Notes: generated by a model not told the origin, from the sequence alone. 64,000 nucleotides of DNA from Aquabacterium sp. (GCF_030652515.1 NZ_JAUSAR010000010.1:1-64000); one strand, 5' to 3'; shown: positions 30,184 to 39,731, counted from the stretch's first letter. A program made the numbers and translations.

Positions 30184-31422
30184 ATGATGATGTCTCCGCA
30201 ATCCCTGGCCGCCTCGCCCATGCAGCCCCCGCCTCCCAGTCGCCATGGTGCCGACCTGGCGGTCAGCCGCCGCATGGCCGCGCGTTTGAAGATGACCATT
30301 TCCGGGCCGTGCGAGCCGAGTGAGGCGGAATGGGCCGCCATGGGCTCGGCCTTGTGGCGCGGCGACCCCTTGGCCGATGACGTGGCCCGGTGGCTGCATG
30401 AGGAGGGCATGAACGAGGGGCGCGGCCAGTTGCAGCGCGCCATGGCGCAAGGTGTGGTCGATGGCGACGGCACGCCGCCCGCCTTGCGGCGCCTGATCGA
30501 GCATGTTCAGTCCGTGCCGGATTGGGTGGACCCGGTGTTGATGGCGCGGGGCGCGCGGTTCCTGCAAAGCACCGGTTTGCACGGCATGCGTGTTCTGCGC
30601 GACGCGGGCCTGATGGCCGGCTACCAGGCCTCGGCCATCAACCAGACCCTGGTGCAGACCGGGGCCTTGAGCCGGGGCGCGCAAAAGCGGGTGTCCGAGA
30701 CCACGTCGTGGTGGCTCGACTGCACCGCCGATGGCGGGCTGGTGCCCCATGGCCCAGGCTGGAGGGCCACGATGCATGTGCGCGTGATGCACGCGCTGGT
30801 GCGCCAGAATGTGCGCCAGCGCCCCACCTGGGATGCCGCGGCTTTGGGCCTGCCCATCAACCAGCTTGACCTGCAGGCCACCTACCTGGCGTTCAGCGTG
30901 GTGCAGTTGCTGGCCTTGCGCACCACGGGCTTCGTGGTGACGAAGTCGGACGCGCGTGCCGTCATGCACTTGTGGCGCTACATCGGCTGGCTGATGGGGG
31001 TGGACGAGGCATGGCTCTGTGATGACGAAATGCAGGGGCGTGTTCACCTCTACCGCAACCTGATCAGCCAGGCACCTCCCGATGCCAGCAGCGTGGCCTT
31101 GGGCCGGGCCTTGATGGACGAGCCACTGCAACGGCACTATGCCTGGGGACATGCCTGGCGGGGGCATTTCGACAAGGCGCGCCACCTCAGCCTGGTCCGT
31201 TGGTTCGTGGGCCGCGAGGGCATGGGGCACCTGGGCTTGCCCTCGGCCTTGCCCTGGTACCCGCTGCTGACTTTCCTGCCTTTGTTGATCGCATCGGGCC
31301 TGCCGCGCCTGCTGCCTGGATCGCTGGGGGAGCGGGCCGCCCGCATCCGGCGAACGCAGTCGGCCTACTGGCGCCAGGAAATGGGGGGTGGCAAGCCGCG
31401 GGAGCATTGCCCTAGACTGTAG
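30184..31422 (+). CDS. DUF2236 / MpaB-Lcp rubber oxygenase-like protein
   Basis: Oxygenase-type domain found in latex clearing protein (Lcp) and fungal MpaB, which use one b-type haem. The core shows RVSETTSWW followed about 40 residues later by RVMHALVR, the arginine/threonine and haem-histidine blocks of the family, and later LDLQATYLAF and MHLWRYIGWLMG. No signal peptide is evident, unlike secreted Lcp, so a substrate other than polymeric rubber is likely. The start is uncertain: the track GTG at 30061 overlaps the divergent araC promoter, so I prefer the ATG run at 30184. A hydrophobic C-terminal stretch (YPLLTFLPLLIASGLP) may touch the membrane. Confidence 0.75.
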   Translation: MMMSPQSLAASPMQPPPPSRHGADLAVSRRMAARLKMTISGPCEPSEAEWAAMGSALWRGDPLADDVARWLHEEGMNEGRGQLQRAMAQGVVDGDGTPPALRRLIEHVQSVPDWVDPVLMARGARFLQSTGLHGMRVLRDAGLMAGYQASAINQTLVQTGALSRGAQKRVSETTSWWLDCTADGGLVPHGPGWRATMHVRVMHALVRQNVRQRPTWDAAALGLPINQLDLQATYLAFSVVQLLALRTTGFVVTKSDARAVMHLWRYIGWLMGVDEAWLCDDEMQGRVHLYRNLISQAPPDASSVALGRALMDEPLQRHYAWGHAWRGHFDKARHLSLVRWFVGREGMGHLGLPSALPWYPLLTFLPLLIASGLPRLLPGSLGERAARIRRTQSAYWRQEMGGGKPREHCPRL

Positions 31423-31445
31423 GGCTATCCCACGGAGACCCGACG

Positions 31446-33041
31446 ATGTCCACCGCGCGCCCCGCCGCCAAGCCCAGTGTCAAGAAGACCGCCCCGAAGA
31501 AGAAAGCTACTGCGCCTTTGAGCGTTCAGGACTACCTTCAAAAAATCCTGACCAGCCGGGTGTACGACGTGGCCATTGAAAGCCCGCTGGACGAGGCGCG
31601 AGACCTGTCGCGGCGCCTGGGCCACCACGTGTTCCTCAAGCGCGAAGACAAGCAGCCGGTGTTCAGCTTCAAGCTGCGCGGCGCCTACAACAAGATGGCC
31701 AAGCTCAGCCCCAAGGCATTGGCCAAGGGCGTGATCTGTGCCTCGGCCGGGAATCACGCGCAGGGCGTGGCCATGGGCGCCCGGCGCCTGGGTTGCCAGG
31801 CGATCATCGTGATGCCTGTGACCACGCCGCAGGTCAAGATCGACGCGGTGGCCCGCTTTGGCGGCGACAACGTCCAGATCGTGCTGCATGGCGAGAGCTA
31901 CTCCGACGCCGCCCTGCACGCCAAGGCGCTGGAGCAGAAAAAGGGCCTGACCTTCGTCCACCCCTTCGACGACCCGGACGTGATCGCTGGGCAAGGTACG
32001 GTGGCCATGGAGATCCTGCGCCAGCATTCCGGCCCCATCGACGCGGTGTTCGTGGCCATTGGCGGTGGCGGTCTGATCAGCGGCGTGGCCGCCTACATCA
32101 AGGCCGTGCGCCCGGAGATCAAGGTGATCGGCGTGCAGACCAATGATTCCGACGCGATGGCGCGCTCGGTCAAATCCGGCAAGCGCATCACCCTGGCCGA
32201 CGTGGGCCTGTTCGCCGATGGCACGGCTGTCAAGCTGGTGGGCGAAGAAACCCTGCGCCTGACCCGCGAGCTGGTCGACGAGTTCGTGGTGGTGACCACC
32301 GACGAGGTCTGCGCCGCCATCAAGGACATCTACCAGGACACGCGCTCCATCGTTGAGCCATCAGGTGCGATGGGCGTGGCGGGGCTGAAGCAGTATGCGG
32401 CGCGCCATGGCGGCCAGGGCCGCACTTACGTCGCCATCAATTGCGGCGCCAACATGAACTTCGACCGCCTGCGCTTTGTGGCCGAGCGGGCCGAGGTGGG
32501 CGAGCAGCGCGAAGCCTTGCTGGCGGTCACCATCCCTGAAGAGCGCGGTTCGTTCAAGCGCTTTTGCGAGCTGATCGGACCGCGCAGCGTCACCGAGTTC
32601 AACTACCGCATCTCGGATGAACAAGAGGCGCATGTCTTCCTGGGCGTCAGTGTCAAAGGCAAAGGCGAATCAGGCCGCCTGGCGCAGGAGTTCGAATCGC
32701 AAGGGTTTGCCGCGGTGGATTTGACCCAGGACGAGCTGGCCAAGACGCACATTCGCCATATGGTGGGGGGGCGCTCCGGCTTGGCCGAAGGCGAGCGCCT
32801 GTTCCGTTTCGAGTTTCCGGAGCGGCCGGGTGCCTTGATGAAGTTCCTGACCAGCTTGCCGCCGGGCTGGAACATCAGCCTGTTCCATTACCGCAACCAG
32901 GGCGCCGATTTTGGCCGGATCCTGGTGGGCTTGCAGGTGCCCAAGCAGGACACCAAGGCCATCAAGCCTTTGCTGGATGCGCTGGGTCACGTCTACGTGG
33001 ACGAGACGCGCAACCCGGTGTACCGCTTGTTCTTGCGCTGA
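31446..33041 (+). CDS. ilvA: Threonine ammonia-lyase, biosynthetic
   Basis: PLP-dependent enzyme that deaminates threonine to 2-oxobutanoate, the first committed step to isoleucine. PLP lysine lies in SFKLRGAYNKM, glycine-rich loop is AIGGGGLISG, and the SAGNHAQGVA motif is intact. The C-terminal third holds two ACT-like regulatory domains (from ERGSFKRFCELIG and RLFRFEFPERPGALMKFL), so feedback inhibition by isoleucine is expected. A Lys/Ala-rich N-terminal extension of about 25 residues is unusual. Ribosome site CGGAG upstream. Confidence 0.96.
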   Translation: MSTARPAAKPSVKKTAPKKKATAPLSVQDYLQKILTSRVYDVAIESPLDEARDLSRRLGHHVFLKREDKQPVFSFKLRGAYNKMAKLSPKALAKGVICASAGNHAQGVAMGARRLGCQAIIVMPVTTPQVKIDAVARFGGDNVQIVLHGESYSDAALHAKALEQKKGLTFVHPFDDPDVIAGQGTVAMEILRQHSGPIDAVFVAIGGGGLISGVAAYIKAVRPEIKVIGVQTNDSDAMARSVKSGKRITLADVGLFADGTAVKLVGEETLRLTRELVDEFVVVTTDEVCAAIKDIYQDTRSIVEPSGAMGVAGLKQYAARHGGQGRTYVAINCGANMNFDRLRFVAERAEVGEQREALLAVTIPEERGSFKRFCELIGPRSVTEFNYRISDEQEAHVFLGVSVKGKGESGRLAQEFESQGFAAVDLTQDELAKTHIRHMVGGRSGLAEGERLFRFEFPERPGALMKFLTSLPPGWNISLFHYRNQGADFGRILVGLQVPKQDTKAIKPLLDALGHVYVDETRNPVYRLFLR

Positions 33042-33045
33042 AAAA

Positions 33046-33645
33046 TCAGAGCGGGCGGTTGCCGCCCGGGCCAATCGGCTGAGGCATGCCTTCAGGCGTG
33101 CCGGCCATGCCCGAGTTGATGTCAGGCCTGGCGCCGGGCATCTGCTGGGGTGGTGGCGGCTCGGTGCTGAAGCCCGTGGGCGGCGGCAAGGAGCCAGTGG
33201 CGGCGGCTGGCAGCAAGGGCAGGTCCAGCCTGACGGCGGCAGGCCCGGCAGCAGGCCCGATCTCGGCGCCCCGCTGGTTGACGCTCAGCAGAACCATGTC
33301 GCCATCGACCGAGGCACCAGCACGCACGGCGCGGGCGGGTTTGCCGTCAACCGACAACAAGGCCAATCCGCCCTTGTCGCCTTCGTGGCGCGGGGCCACC
33401 ACACCCAGCAACTTGATGCGTTCCGCCAACATGGACGCGGCAGTGGGGTCGGGTTGCCCGGGGTCGGCGGCCGCGGCAGGGCCGGTCAGCAATTTGCGCA
33501 TGTCGCCACGGGCGGCGTTGTCCAGGGACACAGCGGTGGCGTTGGACGGGACGGCCGTGGGTTGTGCCAGCCAGCGAAGGCCCCAATAGGCCAGGCTGGC
33601 CGCGACGGCGGCCCAAATGAGGAGGGCGAGGATGCGAGATGCCAT
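33046..33645 (-). CDS. gspC: Type II secretion protein GspC-like
   Basis: 199 aa from the ATG giving MASRILALLIWAAVAASLAYWGLRWL, a single membrane anchor. The periplasmic part contains a homology-region-like segment (IKLLGVVAPRHEGDKGGLALLSVDGKPARAVRAGASVDG), the part of GspC that contacts secretin GspD. The C-terminus is Pro/Gly-rich and no PDZ domain is present, so it is a short GspC. It lies divergent from gspG and converges with ilvA. Family identity rests on the HR segment and the location. Confidence 0.8.
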   Translation of the reverse strand: MASRILALLIWAAVAASLAYWGLRWLAQPTAVPSNATAVSLDNAARGDMRKLLTGPAAAADPGQPDPTAASMLAERIKLLGVVAPRHEGDKGGLALLSVDGKPARAVRAGASVDGDMVLLSVNQRGAEIGPAAGPAAVRLDLPLLPAAATGSLPPPTGFSTEPPPPQQMPGARPDINSGMAGTPEGMPQPIGPGGNRPL

Positions 33646-33829
33646 ATTCCGGCCATTATCATCCTTGTTGATCAGTCCGAGGCGTGAAAACAGGGCCCAA
33701 GACCTCGGGTTGATCCCGCATAAGATGCCCCTCAAGCTCGGGCATGCTTGCGACCTCGTCCGCGCTGGGGAACCTCTCCGGCGTTCTGGGCTCTTATCTC
33801 TCAGTCAAGTCACCACACGGATTCTGCGC

Positions 33830-34291
33830 ATGAAGATGTTCGCCCGACCCACTCAGCACCACCTCCGGGGCGCGGCCCGGGCCCTGTCGCGGGGCTTCAC
33901 CCTGATCGAACTGATGGTCGTGCTGGTGATCATCGGCCTGCTGGCCGCCCTGATCGTGCCCAATGTGCTGGAGCGCGCCGACGATGCCCGCGTCACGGCG
34001 GCCAAAACCGACGTGAGCAACCTCATGCAGGCCCTCAAGCTGTACCGCCTGGACAACCAGCGCTATCCAACAGGCGAGCAAGGTTTGCAGGCGCTGGTGA
34101 CCAGGCCCACGGCTTCGCCTGTTCCGGCCAACTGGAAGCCTTACCTCGAAAAGCTGCCCAACGACCCCTGGGGCGCCAACTATCAATATGTCAACCCCGG
34201 CGTGAAGGGCACGGTTGACGTTTTCAGTTTTGGCGCCGACGGCCAAAGCGGTGGTGAAGGCAAGGATGCCGACATCGGATCCTGGCAGTAA
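33830..34291 (+). CDS. gspG: Type II secretion major pseudopilin GspG
   Basis: Main subunit of the T2SS pseudopilus. Prepilin leader ends in RG, with cleavage before FTLIELMVVLVIIGLLAALIVPNVL and the essential Glu at position 5 of the mature protein. The C-terminal half has the calcium-binding region (LRLD-type NQRYPTGEQGLQAL, NDPWGANYQYVNPG, DVFSFGADGQSGGEG). Start taken at MKMFARP. First plus-strand gene of the secretion operon. Confidence 0.97.
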   Translation: MKMFARPTQHHLRGAARALSRGFTLIELMVVLVIIGLLAALIVPNVLERADDARVTAAKTDVSNLMQALKLYRLDNQRYPTGEQGLQALVTRPTASPVPANWKPYLEKLPNDPWGANYQYVNPGVKGTVDVFSFGADGQSGGEGKDADIGSWQ

Positions 34292-34802
34292 GTTGCCATC
34301 CCAGCCCCAATCGGCGCGCGGCTTCACGCTGCTCGAACTCATGGTCGTGGTCGCGTTGATCGCGATCACCACGGCCGTCGTCTCTTTCGCCGTCCCCGAT
34401 CCCTCTTCCACCCGCCTGGAGCGCGAGGCTGCCCGCTTGACCGCCATCCTGGAGTCGGCGCGAGTGCAGGCGCGTGCCGGGGCCATGACCATCCGCTGGG
34501 TGCCCGAGCCCAATGGCAGGGGCGATGACTACCAGTTCATCGGTTTGCCCGAGGCCTTCATGCCCCCCCTGAAATGGGATGCGCGCGAGATCAAGGCCGA
34601 GGTGGTGAACGGCGGCATCGGCATCGGCATGAAGAAAAGCATCGTCCTGGGGCCGGAGCCCGTGATTGGCGCTCAAAGCATCATCTTGCGTCTGGAAGAT
34701 CGGCAGATCATCATTGGCACCGATGGGCTCAATCCTTTTGACGTGATCACGGGCGCGCCCGGCGAAGCCGACCAGGACGGGGGTGATCGTGCGCCAGCAT
34801 GA
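34266..34802 (+). CDS. gspH: Type II secretion minor pseudopilin GspH
   Basis: Minor pseudopilin with leader ending ARG and mature start FTLLELMVVVALIAITTAVVSF. Weak similarity beyond the helix is normal for GspH. The ATG at 34266 overlaps gspG by 26 nt; a TTG just after the gspG stop would give a shorter leader and is a fair alternative. 178 aa. Confidence 0.88.
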   Translation: MPTSDPGSKLPSQPQSARGFTLLELMVVVALIAITTAVVSFAVPDPSSTRLEREAARLTAILESARVQARAGAMTIRWVPEPNGRGDDYQFIGLPEAFMPPLKWDAREIKAEVVNGGIGIGMKKSIVLGPEPVIGAQSIILRLEDRQIIIGTDGLNPFDVITGAPGEADQDGGDRAPA

Positions 34803-35169
34803 TGAGCAGCGGTCCATGGTCGGCATGACGCTGATCGAAGTGCTGGTGGCTCTGGCGATCGTGGCGATCACCCTGTCGGCTGGCATCAAGGCCGCAGGCG
34901 GTTTGACCTTGAATGCCCAGCGGGTGGCTGACCTGACCGTGGCGCAGTGGTGTGTTGAAAACCAGTTGTTCGAATTGAAGAGGAACGCCACCTTTCCGGA
35001 CGTGGGTGACAGCGAATTCAAGTGCCAGCAACTGGGTCGTGCGTTCACCGGCAAGCAGGCGGTGCGGCCCACCGTCAATGCCAACAATTTCAGGCGCATC
35101 GAGGTGCAGGTGCTGGACGAGGAGGGGCAGTCGGTGGTCAAGGTGATCACCGTGCTGCCCAGGCCATGA
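34783..35169 (+). CDS. gspI: Type II secretion minor pseudopilin GspI
   Basis: Minor pseudopilin: leader SMVG, mature start MTLIEVLVALAIVAITLSAGIKA, then AQWCVENQLFELKR, a conserved GspI block near mature residue 40. 128 aa. The GTG start overlaps gspH by 20 nt; GTG two codons later is an alternative. It would join GspJ and GspK in the pseudopilus tip. Confidence 0.9.
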   Translation: MIVRQHDEQRSMVGMTLIEVLVALAIVAITLSAGIKAAGGLTLNAQRVADLTVAQWCVENQLFELKRNATFPDVGDSEFKCQQLGRAFTGKQAVRPTVNANNFRRIEVQVLDEEGQSVVKVITVLPRP

Positions 35170-35795
35170 AGCGCCCTCTCTCCAACGTGGGCTTCACGCT
35201 CATCGAAGTGCTGGTGGCCTTGGTGATCCTGTCGGTCATGGCGGCCACGGCCTTCAAGGGCATGGACAGCATCAGCCGGGCCCGCGAAGTGGCGGAGGGC
35301 AAGCTCAAGCGCACCCTGCGTTTGCAATCGGTGATGACCCAGTGGGACGCCGACATGGCCTCGGTGATCGACATCCCGACCTTGAAAACCGGCGCCATCC
35401 AGGGGCAAAGGTCGTTCTTGTTCAATGGCAGTTACCTGCGCTTGACCCGGCAGGCGCCAGGTGGCGTGCAGGTGGTGGCTTGGAGCTTGCGCGATGGGCG
35501 TTGGGAGCGTTGGGCTGGCCCGCCCGTCACCACGGTGGGCGAGCTGGAGGCCCAGTGGACGCAGGCCGATCAGTTGAAAGGCACCGAGCCGGGCACCTTG
35601 ATCATGCTGAAAGGTGCTTTGCAGTGGCAGATGAGCTTTTACATTGGTGTGAGCGGGGGTACTCTCAGTCAGAGTAACCCGCAGTCCACAGGAAACAACC
35701 AGCTGCCCGTGGCGGTGCGTTCAATCCTGACCTTGGGGCCTGCCAGCGGCTTCGAGGGCGTGGCCACGCGCGATACTTTTCTGGCCGCTCATTGA
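35166..35795 (+). CDS. gspJ: Type II secretion minor pseudopilin GspJ
   Basis: Leader MKRPLSNVG, mature start FTLIEVLVALVILSVMAATAFKGMDSI. Later blocks WDADMASVIDIPT and WSLRDGRWERW fit GspJ. ATG overlaps the gspI stop by 4 nt. 209 aa. The track start lies inside gspI and is rejected. Confidence 0.92.
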   Translation: MKRPLSNVGFTLIEVLVALVILSVMAATAFKGMDSISRAREVAEGKLKRTLRLQSVMTQWDADMASVIDIPTLKTGAIQGQRSFLFNGSYLRLTRQAPGGVQVVAWSLRDGRWERWAGPPVTTVGELEAQWTQADQLKGTEPGTLIMLKGALQWQMSFYIGVSGGTLSQSNPQSTGNNQLPVAVRSILTLGPASGFEGVATRDTFLAAH

Positions 35796-35804
35796 GGCGA
35801 TGAC

Positions 35805-36869
35805 ATGAAGCACTCCCAACCTTCCAGGCTGCTGCTGCGACAACGCGGCGCGGCCTTGTTGATGGCCATGGTCATCGTGACCGTGGTGGCCACCATCGCT
35901 TCGTCGATGGTGTGGCAGCAATGGCGGGCGGTGCAGGTGGAATCGGCCGAGCGTGGTCGCCAACAATCCGAGTGGTTGCTGGTGGGCGCCCTCGATTTCG
36001 CGCGCCTGATATTGAAGGACGACGGGCAACGCATGCAGACGGGGGGGCAGCCGGAGCCGACCCATTTGGCGCAGAACTGGGCCCGGGATATGAAGGAAGT
36101 GCGCCTGTCCACCTTCCTGGCGGTGGACAAGGACAACACCGACGATGCGCCTGATGCATTCTTGTCGGTAAAGGCGGTGGACGTGAATGCCCGCTACAAC
36201 CTGCGCAATTTGTTGCTGATCAGCCCCAACCCTGGTCTGGTGGATGTGGATCCGCAGCAGGTCAAGGTGCTGCGCGACTTGTTCACCAGCATCAATTTGC
36301 CGCCCGATTTGGCGCCGCAGATCGCCGAAGCCCTGAGAAAAGCGACCTTGGCCGCCATGGACACGACGCAATCCTTCGCGGCCCTGGGCGGGGAGTCTGG
36401 CCGGGCGGCCGCGCCGTTGATGCCCCAGCGGCTGGATCAATTGACCTGGCTGCTGCCCAGGCTGGGCGCCGACACGGTGGAGCGCATGCGCCCCTACGTG
36501 GCTTTGTTGCCTTACCCCAACGTGCCGCAGGGGGGCATCACACACATCAATGTCAACACCGCGCCCAAGGAAGTCATCGCGGCGGTGTGGGGCATTGACA
36601 CGGCCACGGCCGAGAAAATTGTGAGGGCTCGGCAAAGCCACTATTTTGAAGATGATGAGGATGCCAAAAAGCAGGTGCCCGCCACAGTGCCCTTTCCTAC
36701 GGATGCGATCAAAGTGACCTCGGAGTATTTCGAGGTGACCAGCATACTTAGGCTTGAAGATCAGATCATGAAGAACCGGCATTTGGTCAGGCGACAAGGC
36801 CAGAACAAGCAGGTCGACGTGATTGTGATGAATCAGGAGCGCTTTTCGGGCGTTGATCCTGGCAACTGA
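35805..36869 (+). CDS. gspK: Type II secretion minor pseudopilin GspK
   Basis: Tip subunit of the pseudopilus. Leader RQRGAALLMAMVIVTVVATIASSMVWQQW lacks the position-5 glutamate, as is usual for GspK. The large alpha-helical insert is present (YLTDWVDxD-like part not obvious), and NVNTAPKEVIAAVWGIDTATAEKIVRAR is the conserved helix-hairpin segment. 354 aa. Confidence 0.93.
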   Translation: MKHSQPSRLLLRQRGAALLMAMVIVTVVATIASSMVWQQWRAVQVESAERGRQQSEWLLVGALDFARLILKDDGQRMQTGGQPEPTHLAQNWARDMKEVRLSTFLAVDKDNTDDAPDAFLSVKAVDVNARYNLRNLLLISPNPGLVDVDPQQVKVLRDLFTSINLPPDLAPQIAEALRKATLAAMDTTQSFAALGGESGRAAAPLMPQRLDQLTWLLPRLGADTVERMRPYVALLPYPNVPQGGITHINVNTAPKEVIAAVWGIDTATAEKIVRARQSHYFEDDEDAKKQVPATVPFPTDAIKVTSEYFEVTSILRLEDQIMKNRHLVRRQGQNKQVDVIVMNQERFSGVDPGN

Positions 36870-36975
36870 CAAGACAGTATCTATCCTTAAACGTGCCTTA
36901 TTTCGCGCCTCCTACAATGCCAAGGCATCTACCCTTGATGTGTGGTTCCCTTTTCGACCCCTTTGACTGCTGGGC

Positions 36976-38241
36976 ATGAGCATCCTCATCCTTCAACTAC
37001 CAGCGCGTTCGCGCCTGAATGCCGACTTGGCCGTGGCGGAGCCGACCTCGTCGGCGGCCCAGGCGACCAAGGAGTACGCGTACGTGCTCAGCGCCGATGG
37101 GCAGACCGTGACCCGGCAGGGGCGATGTGCCTTGTCCATGGTGCCGCGCGCCGACACGGTGGTCGCGGTGTTGGCGCCAACCGACATCAGCTGGCACCGC
37201 CTGACGGTGCCCAAGGCCCCCGCCGCGCGCCTGCGCGCCGCCCTGGCCAGCATGCTGGAAGAGGCCATGCTGACCGATCCCGAAGACATGCACCTGGCCC
37301 TGGCCCCTGCGGCCAAGGCCGGTCAGCCCGCCTGGATCGCCGCCTGCGACCTGACCTGGCTGACCAGCCAGTTGATGCTGCTGGAGAAAGCCAAGCTGCG
37401 CGTGGACCGCGTGGCTCCCGCCGTGTGGCCCGATGAGCCCGCCACCGGTTATTTCCATGAAGTCCATGAAGCTGGCAGTGGCGCCGCCCCTGATCGGGGC
37501 CTGGAAATCGTCCTGACCTGGTCCACCCTGGACGGCGTGGCCAGCTGGCCCTTGACGGGTGGCTTGTCGCGCGCCCTGGTGCCCGAAGCCTTGCCGCCGC
37601 AAACCCGTTTTTTTGCCACGCCGCAAGTGGCCTCTCCGGCCGAACGCTGGCTGGGCCAGGCCGTGACCGTGCAAACGCAGTCCGAGCATTTGCTGCAAGC
37701 CAACCGCTCGCTTTGGAACCTGTTGCAATTTGACCTCACCCCCAACAGCAAAGGCTTCAACGCGGTGTCTGACCGCTGGCGCCAGTTCCTGAGCCCGCAA
37801 TGGCGCCCGGTGCGGGTGGGCATGGCGGCTTTGGTGGTGGCCCAGGTGCTGGGTTTGAACCTGTGGGCCTGGCAGCAGGAGCGCCAGCTCAAGCTCAAGA
37901 AGGCCGAGATGACCAGCATCCTGAAGCAGGCCCATCCGCAGGTTCAGGTGATCCTGGATCCGGCCGTGCAGATGCAGCGCGAAACCGAAGCCTTGCGCGC
38001 GGTGGCGGGCCAGCCTGGTGACAACGACCTGGAAGGATTGATGTCCCTGGTGGCCAGCGCCTGGCCCAACGACACGCCTTCCGCCAACCTGCAATACGAC
38101 GGCACGAGCCTGACCCTGGCGCCGCCACCGGCCTGGGGCCCTTCGGACATCGACCAGTTCCGCAGCAAGCTGTCGGCCACGGGCGCCCAGGTGGAGGTGG
38201 CCGAAGGCCGCCTGACCGTGCGCCGTGGCTCGCGCAGTTGA
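36976..38241 (+). CDS. gspL: Type II secretion protein GspL
   Basis: Inner-membrane protein that recruits the ATPase GspE. Actin-like cytoplasmic domain of about 250 residues, a single membrane helix (VGMAALVVAQVLGLNLWAW near residue 280) and a short periplasmic ferredoxin-like domain. 421 aa. A 106-bp gap precedes it with a TACAAT hexamer near 36913, so an internal promoter is possible but not shown. Confidence 0.88.
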   Translation: MSILILQLPARSRLNADLAVAEPTSSAAQATKEYAYVLSADGQTVTRQGRCALSMVPRADTVVAVLAPTDISWHRLTVPKAPAARLRAALASMLEEAMLTDPEDMHLALAPAAKAGQPAWIAACDLTWLTSQLMLLEKAKLRVDRVAPAVWPDEPATGYFHEVHEAGSGAAPDRGLEIVLTWSTLDGVASWPLTGGLSRALVPEALPPQTRFFATPQVASPAERWLGQAVTVQTQSEHLLQANRSLWNLLQFDLTPNSKGFNAVSDRWRQFLSPQWRPVRVGMAALVVAQVLGLNLWAWQQERQLKLKKAEMTSILKQAHPQVQVILDPAVQMQRETEALRAVAGQPGDNDLEGLMSLVASAWPNDTPSANLQYDGTSLTLAPPPAWGPSDIDQFRSKLSATGAQVEVAEGRLTVRRGSRS

Positions 38242-38265
38242 GCCGATCGCCATTGACACCGACCT

Positions 38266-38790
38266 ATGAGCACTGAATCAGAAGCCACCTCCTTCAACGT
38301 CCTGCGTCAGCAGTGGCTGGCGCGCTGGACCGCGATGGCCCCGCGTGAGCGCCAGATGGCGCAGGTGGCCGCGGCCCTGGTGTTGCTGACCGTGCTGGTG
38401 CTGGTCTTCATCCGCCCGGCCTTGAAAAGCATGCAGCAAACGCCCGCGCAATTGCGCGAGATCAGCACCCAGGTGGGTCGCATGCGCGCCATGGCGGACG
38501 AGGCTCAAGTTCTGCGGCAGCAACCGCCCGTGCCCCCCGTCCAGGCTGAAGCCGCCCTGAAGGCGGCCACGGAACGGCTGGGCGCGGCAGCCAGGATGAG
38601 CATCCAGGGTGACCGGGCCACGGTCGAGTTCACCAAGGTGCTGGGGGCATCGTTGGCCGATTGGCTGGCGGAGGTCCGCGTGGCCGCCCGTGCGCGGCCT
38701 CTGGAGGCCAACCTGGCGCAGTCGGAGCCTGGTCATTATTCGGGCACCGTGGTGCTGGGCCTGGCCCCTGGGCAGGCGGCGCCTCGCTGA
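38266..38790 (+). CDS. gspM: Type II secretion protein GspM
   Basis: Small bitopic inner-membrane partner of GspL: cytoplasmic N-terminus, membrane helix (VAAALVLLTVLVLVFIRPAL), periplasmic coiled coil and ferredoxin-like domain. 174 aa, with QQWLARWTAMAPRERQMA just before the helix as in the family. Identity rests on position and topology as well. Confidence 0.88.
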   Translation: MSTESEATSFNVLRQQWLARWTAMAPRERQMAQVAAALVLLTVLVLVFIRPALKSMQQTPAQLREISTQVGRMRAMADEAQVLRQQPPVPPVQAEAALKAATERLGAAARMSIQGDRATVEFTKVLGASLADWLAEVRVAARARPLEANLAQSEPGHYSGTVVLGLAPGQAAPR

Positions 38791-38807
38791 GCAGGAAACT
38801 ACCTGGC

Positions 38808-39728
38808 ATGTCGATCCTCTCCAACCTGAAATCCCCCGCCGGCTGGTGGTCTGGCGGCATGGCCGCGACCACCCGCTGGATGGAGTCCACGCTGGAGGTG
38901 GCGCGCTGGGAAAACATGCGCAAGGCCGGGCGGCGCTGGGGTTGGTGGGGTGCGGTGTTGGGCGCCTTGCTGGGCTTCATTTTGTACGCCCCGGCCAGTT
39001 GGCTGGCCCAAGGGTTGGTGGTCATGAGCGATGGCCGCTTGTTGTTGGCCGAATCTCAAGGTACCGTGTGGAATGGCGATGCCGTGGTGGTGCTGACCGG
39101 CGGGCCCGGCAGCCGTGATGCCCGGGCTTTGCCGGGTCGTTTGAACTGGAAGCTGCGCCCGCGCTGGATGGGTTTGAGCCTGACCGTGCAGCAAGACTGT
39201 TGCGTGCCCACACCGGTGGTGATCCAGGTGCAGCCAGGTTTTGGGCGGGTGCGGGTGGCCGTGTTCAGCCAATCCAGCCCCTCGGGGCCCTTGGCGTCTG
39301 CGGGGCCGATCGGTCATTGGCCCGCGGCCTGGTTGACCGGCTTGGGCACCCCCTGGAACACTTTGCAACTGGGCGGTGTGGTTCGCATGAGCAGCAACGC
39401 GCTGGTGGTCGAATGGGTTCAGGGGCGCATGCGTTTCGAGGGCCAGGCGCAGGTCGATTTCACCGACGTTTCTTCCAGCGTCACCACCCTGGATCGGCTG
39501 GGGTCTTACAGGGTTGATTTGCTGGGCGACCCGCAAGGCAGTGTGAATTTGTCGCTCGTGACTTTGGACGGTGCCTTGCAGTTGTCCGGGCAGGGGCAAA
39601 TGGGTTTGAATGGTTTGCGCTTCCGGGGTGAAGCGCGGGCCAATGAAAGCGAGCGCGGCGCGCTCGACAGTTTCTTGAACATCATCGGTCGTCGCATGGG
39701 CGACCGTTCCGTAATTTCGATCGGATAA
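38808..39728 (+). CDS. gspN: Type II secretion protein GspN
   Basis: Accessory inner-membrane protein of many betaproteobacterial T2SS operons. One membrane helix (GWWGAVLGALLGFILYAPASWLA) precedes a beta-rich periplasmic region with ESQGTVWNGDA and PGRLNWKLRP, typical GspN motifs. 306 aa from the ATG with AGGAAA upstream. Role not fully understood. Confidence 0.87.
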   Translation: MSILSNLKSPAGWWSGGMAATTRWMESTLEVARWENMRKAGRRWGWWGAVLGALLGFILYAPASWLAQGLVVMSDGRLLLAESQGTVWNGDAVVVLTGGPGSRDARALPGRLNWKLRPRWMGLSLTVQQDCCVPTPVVIQVQPGFGRVRVAVFSQSSPSGPLASAGPIGHWPAAWLTGLGTPWNTLQLGGVVRMSSNALVVEWVQGRMRFEGQAQVDFTDVSSSVTTLDRLGSYRVDLLGDPQGSVNLSLVTLDGALQLSGQGQMGLNGLRFRGEARANESERGALDSFLNIIGRRMGDRSVISIG

Positions 39729-39731
39729 GTC

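Noticed and set aside
31408-31426. CCCTAGACTGTAGGG before ilvA
   Set aside because: 7-nt spacer and lies across the end of the MpaB-like gene; not in the same class as sites A-F.
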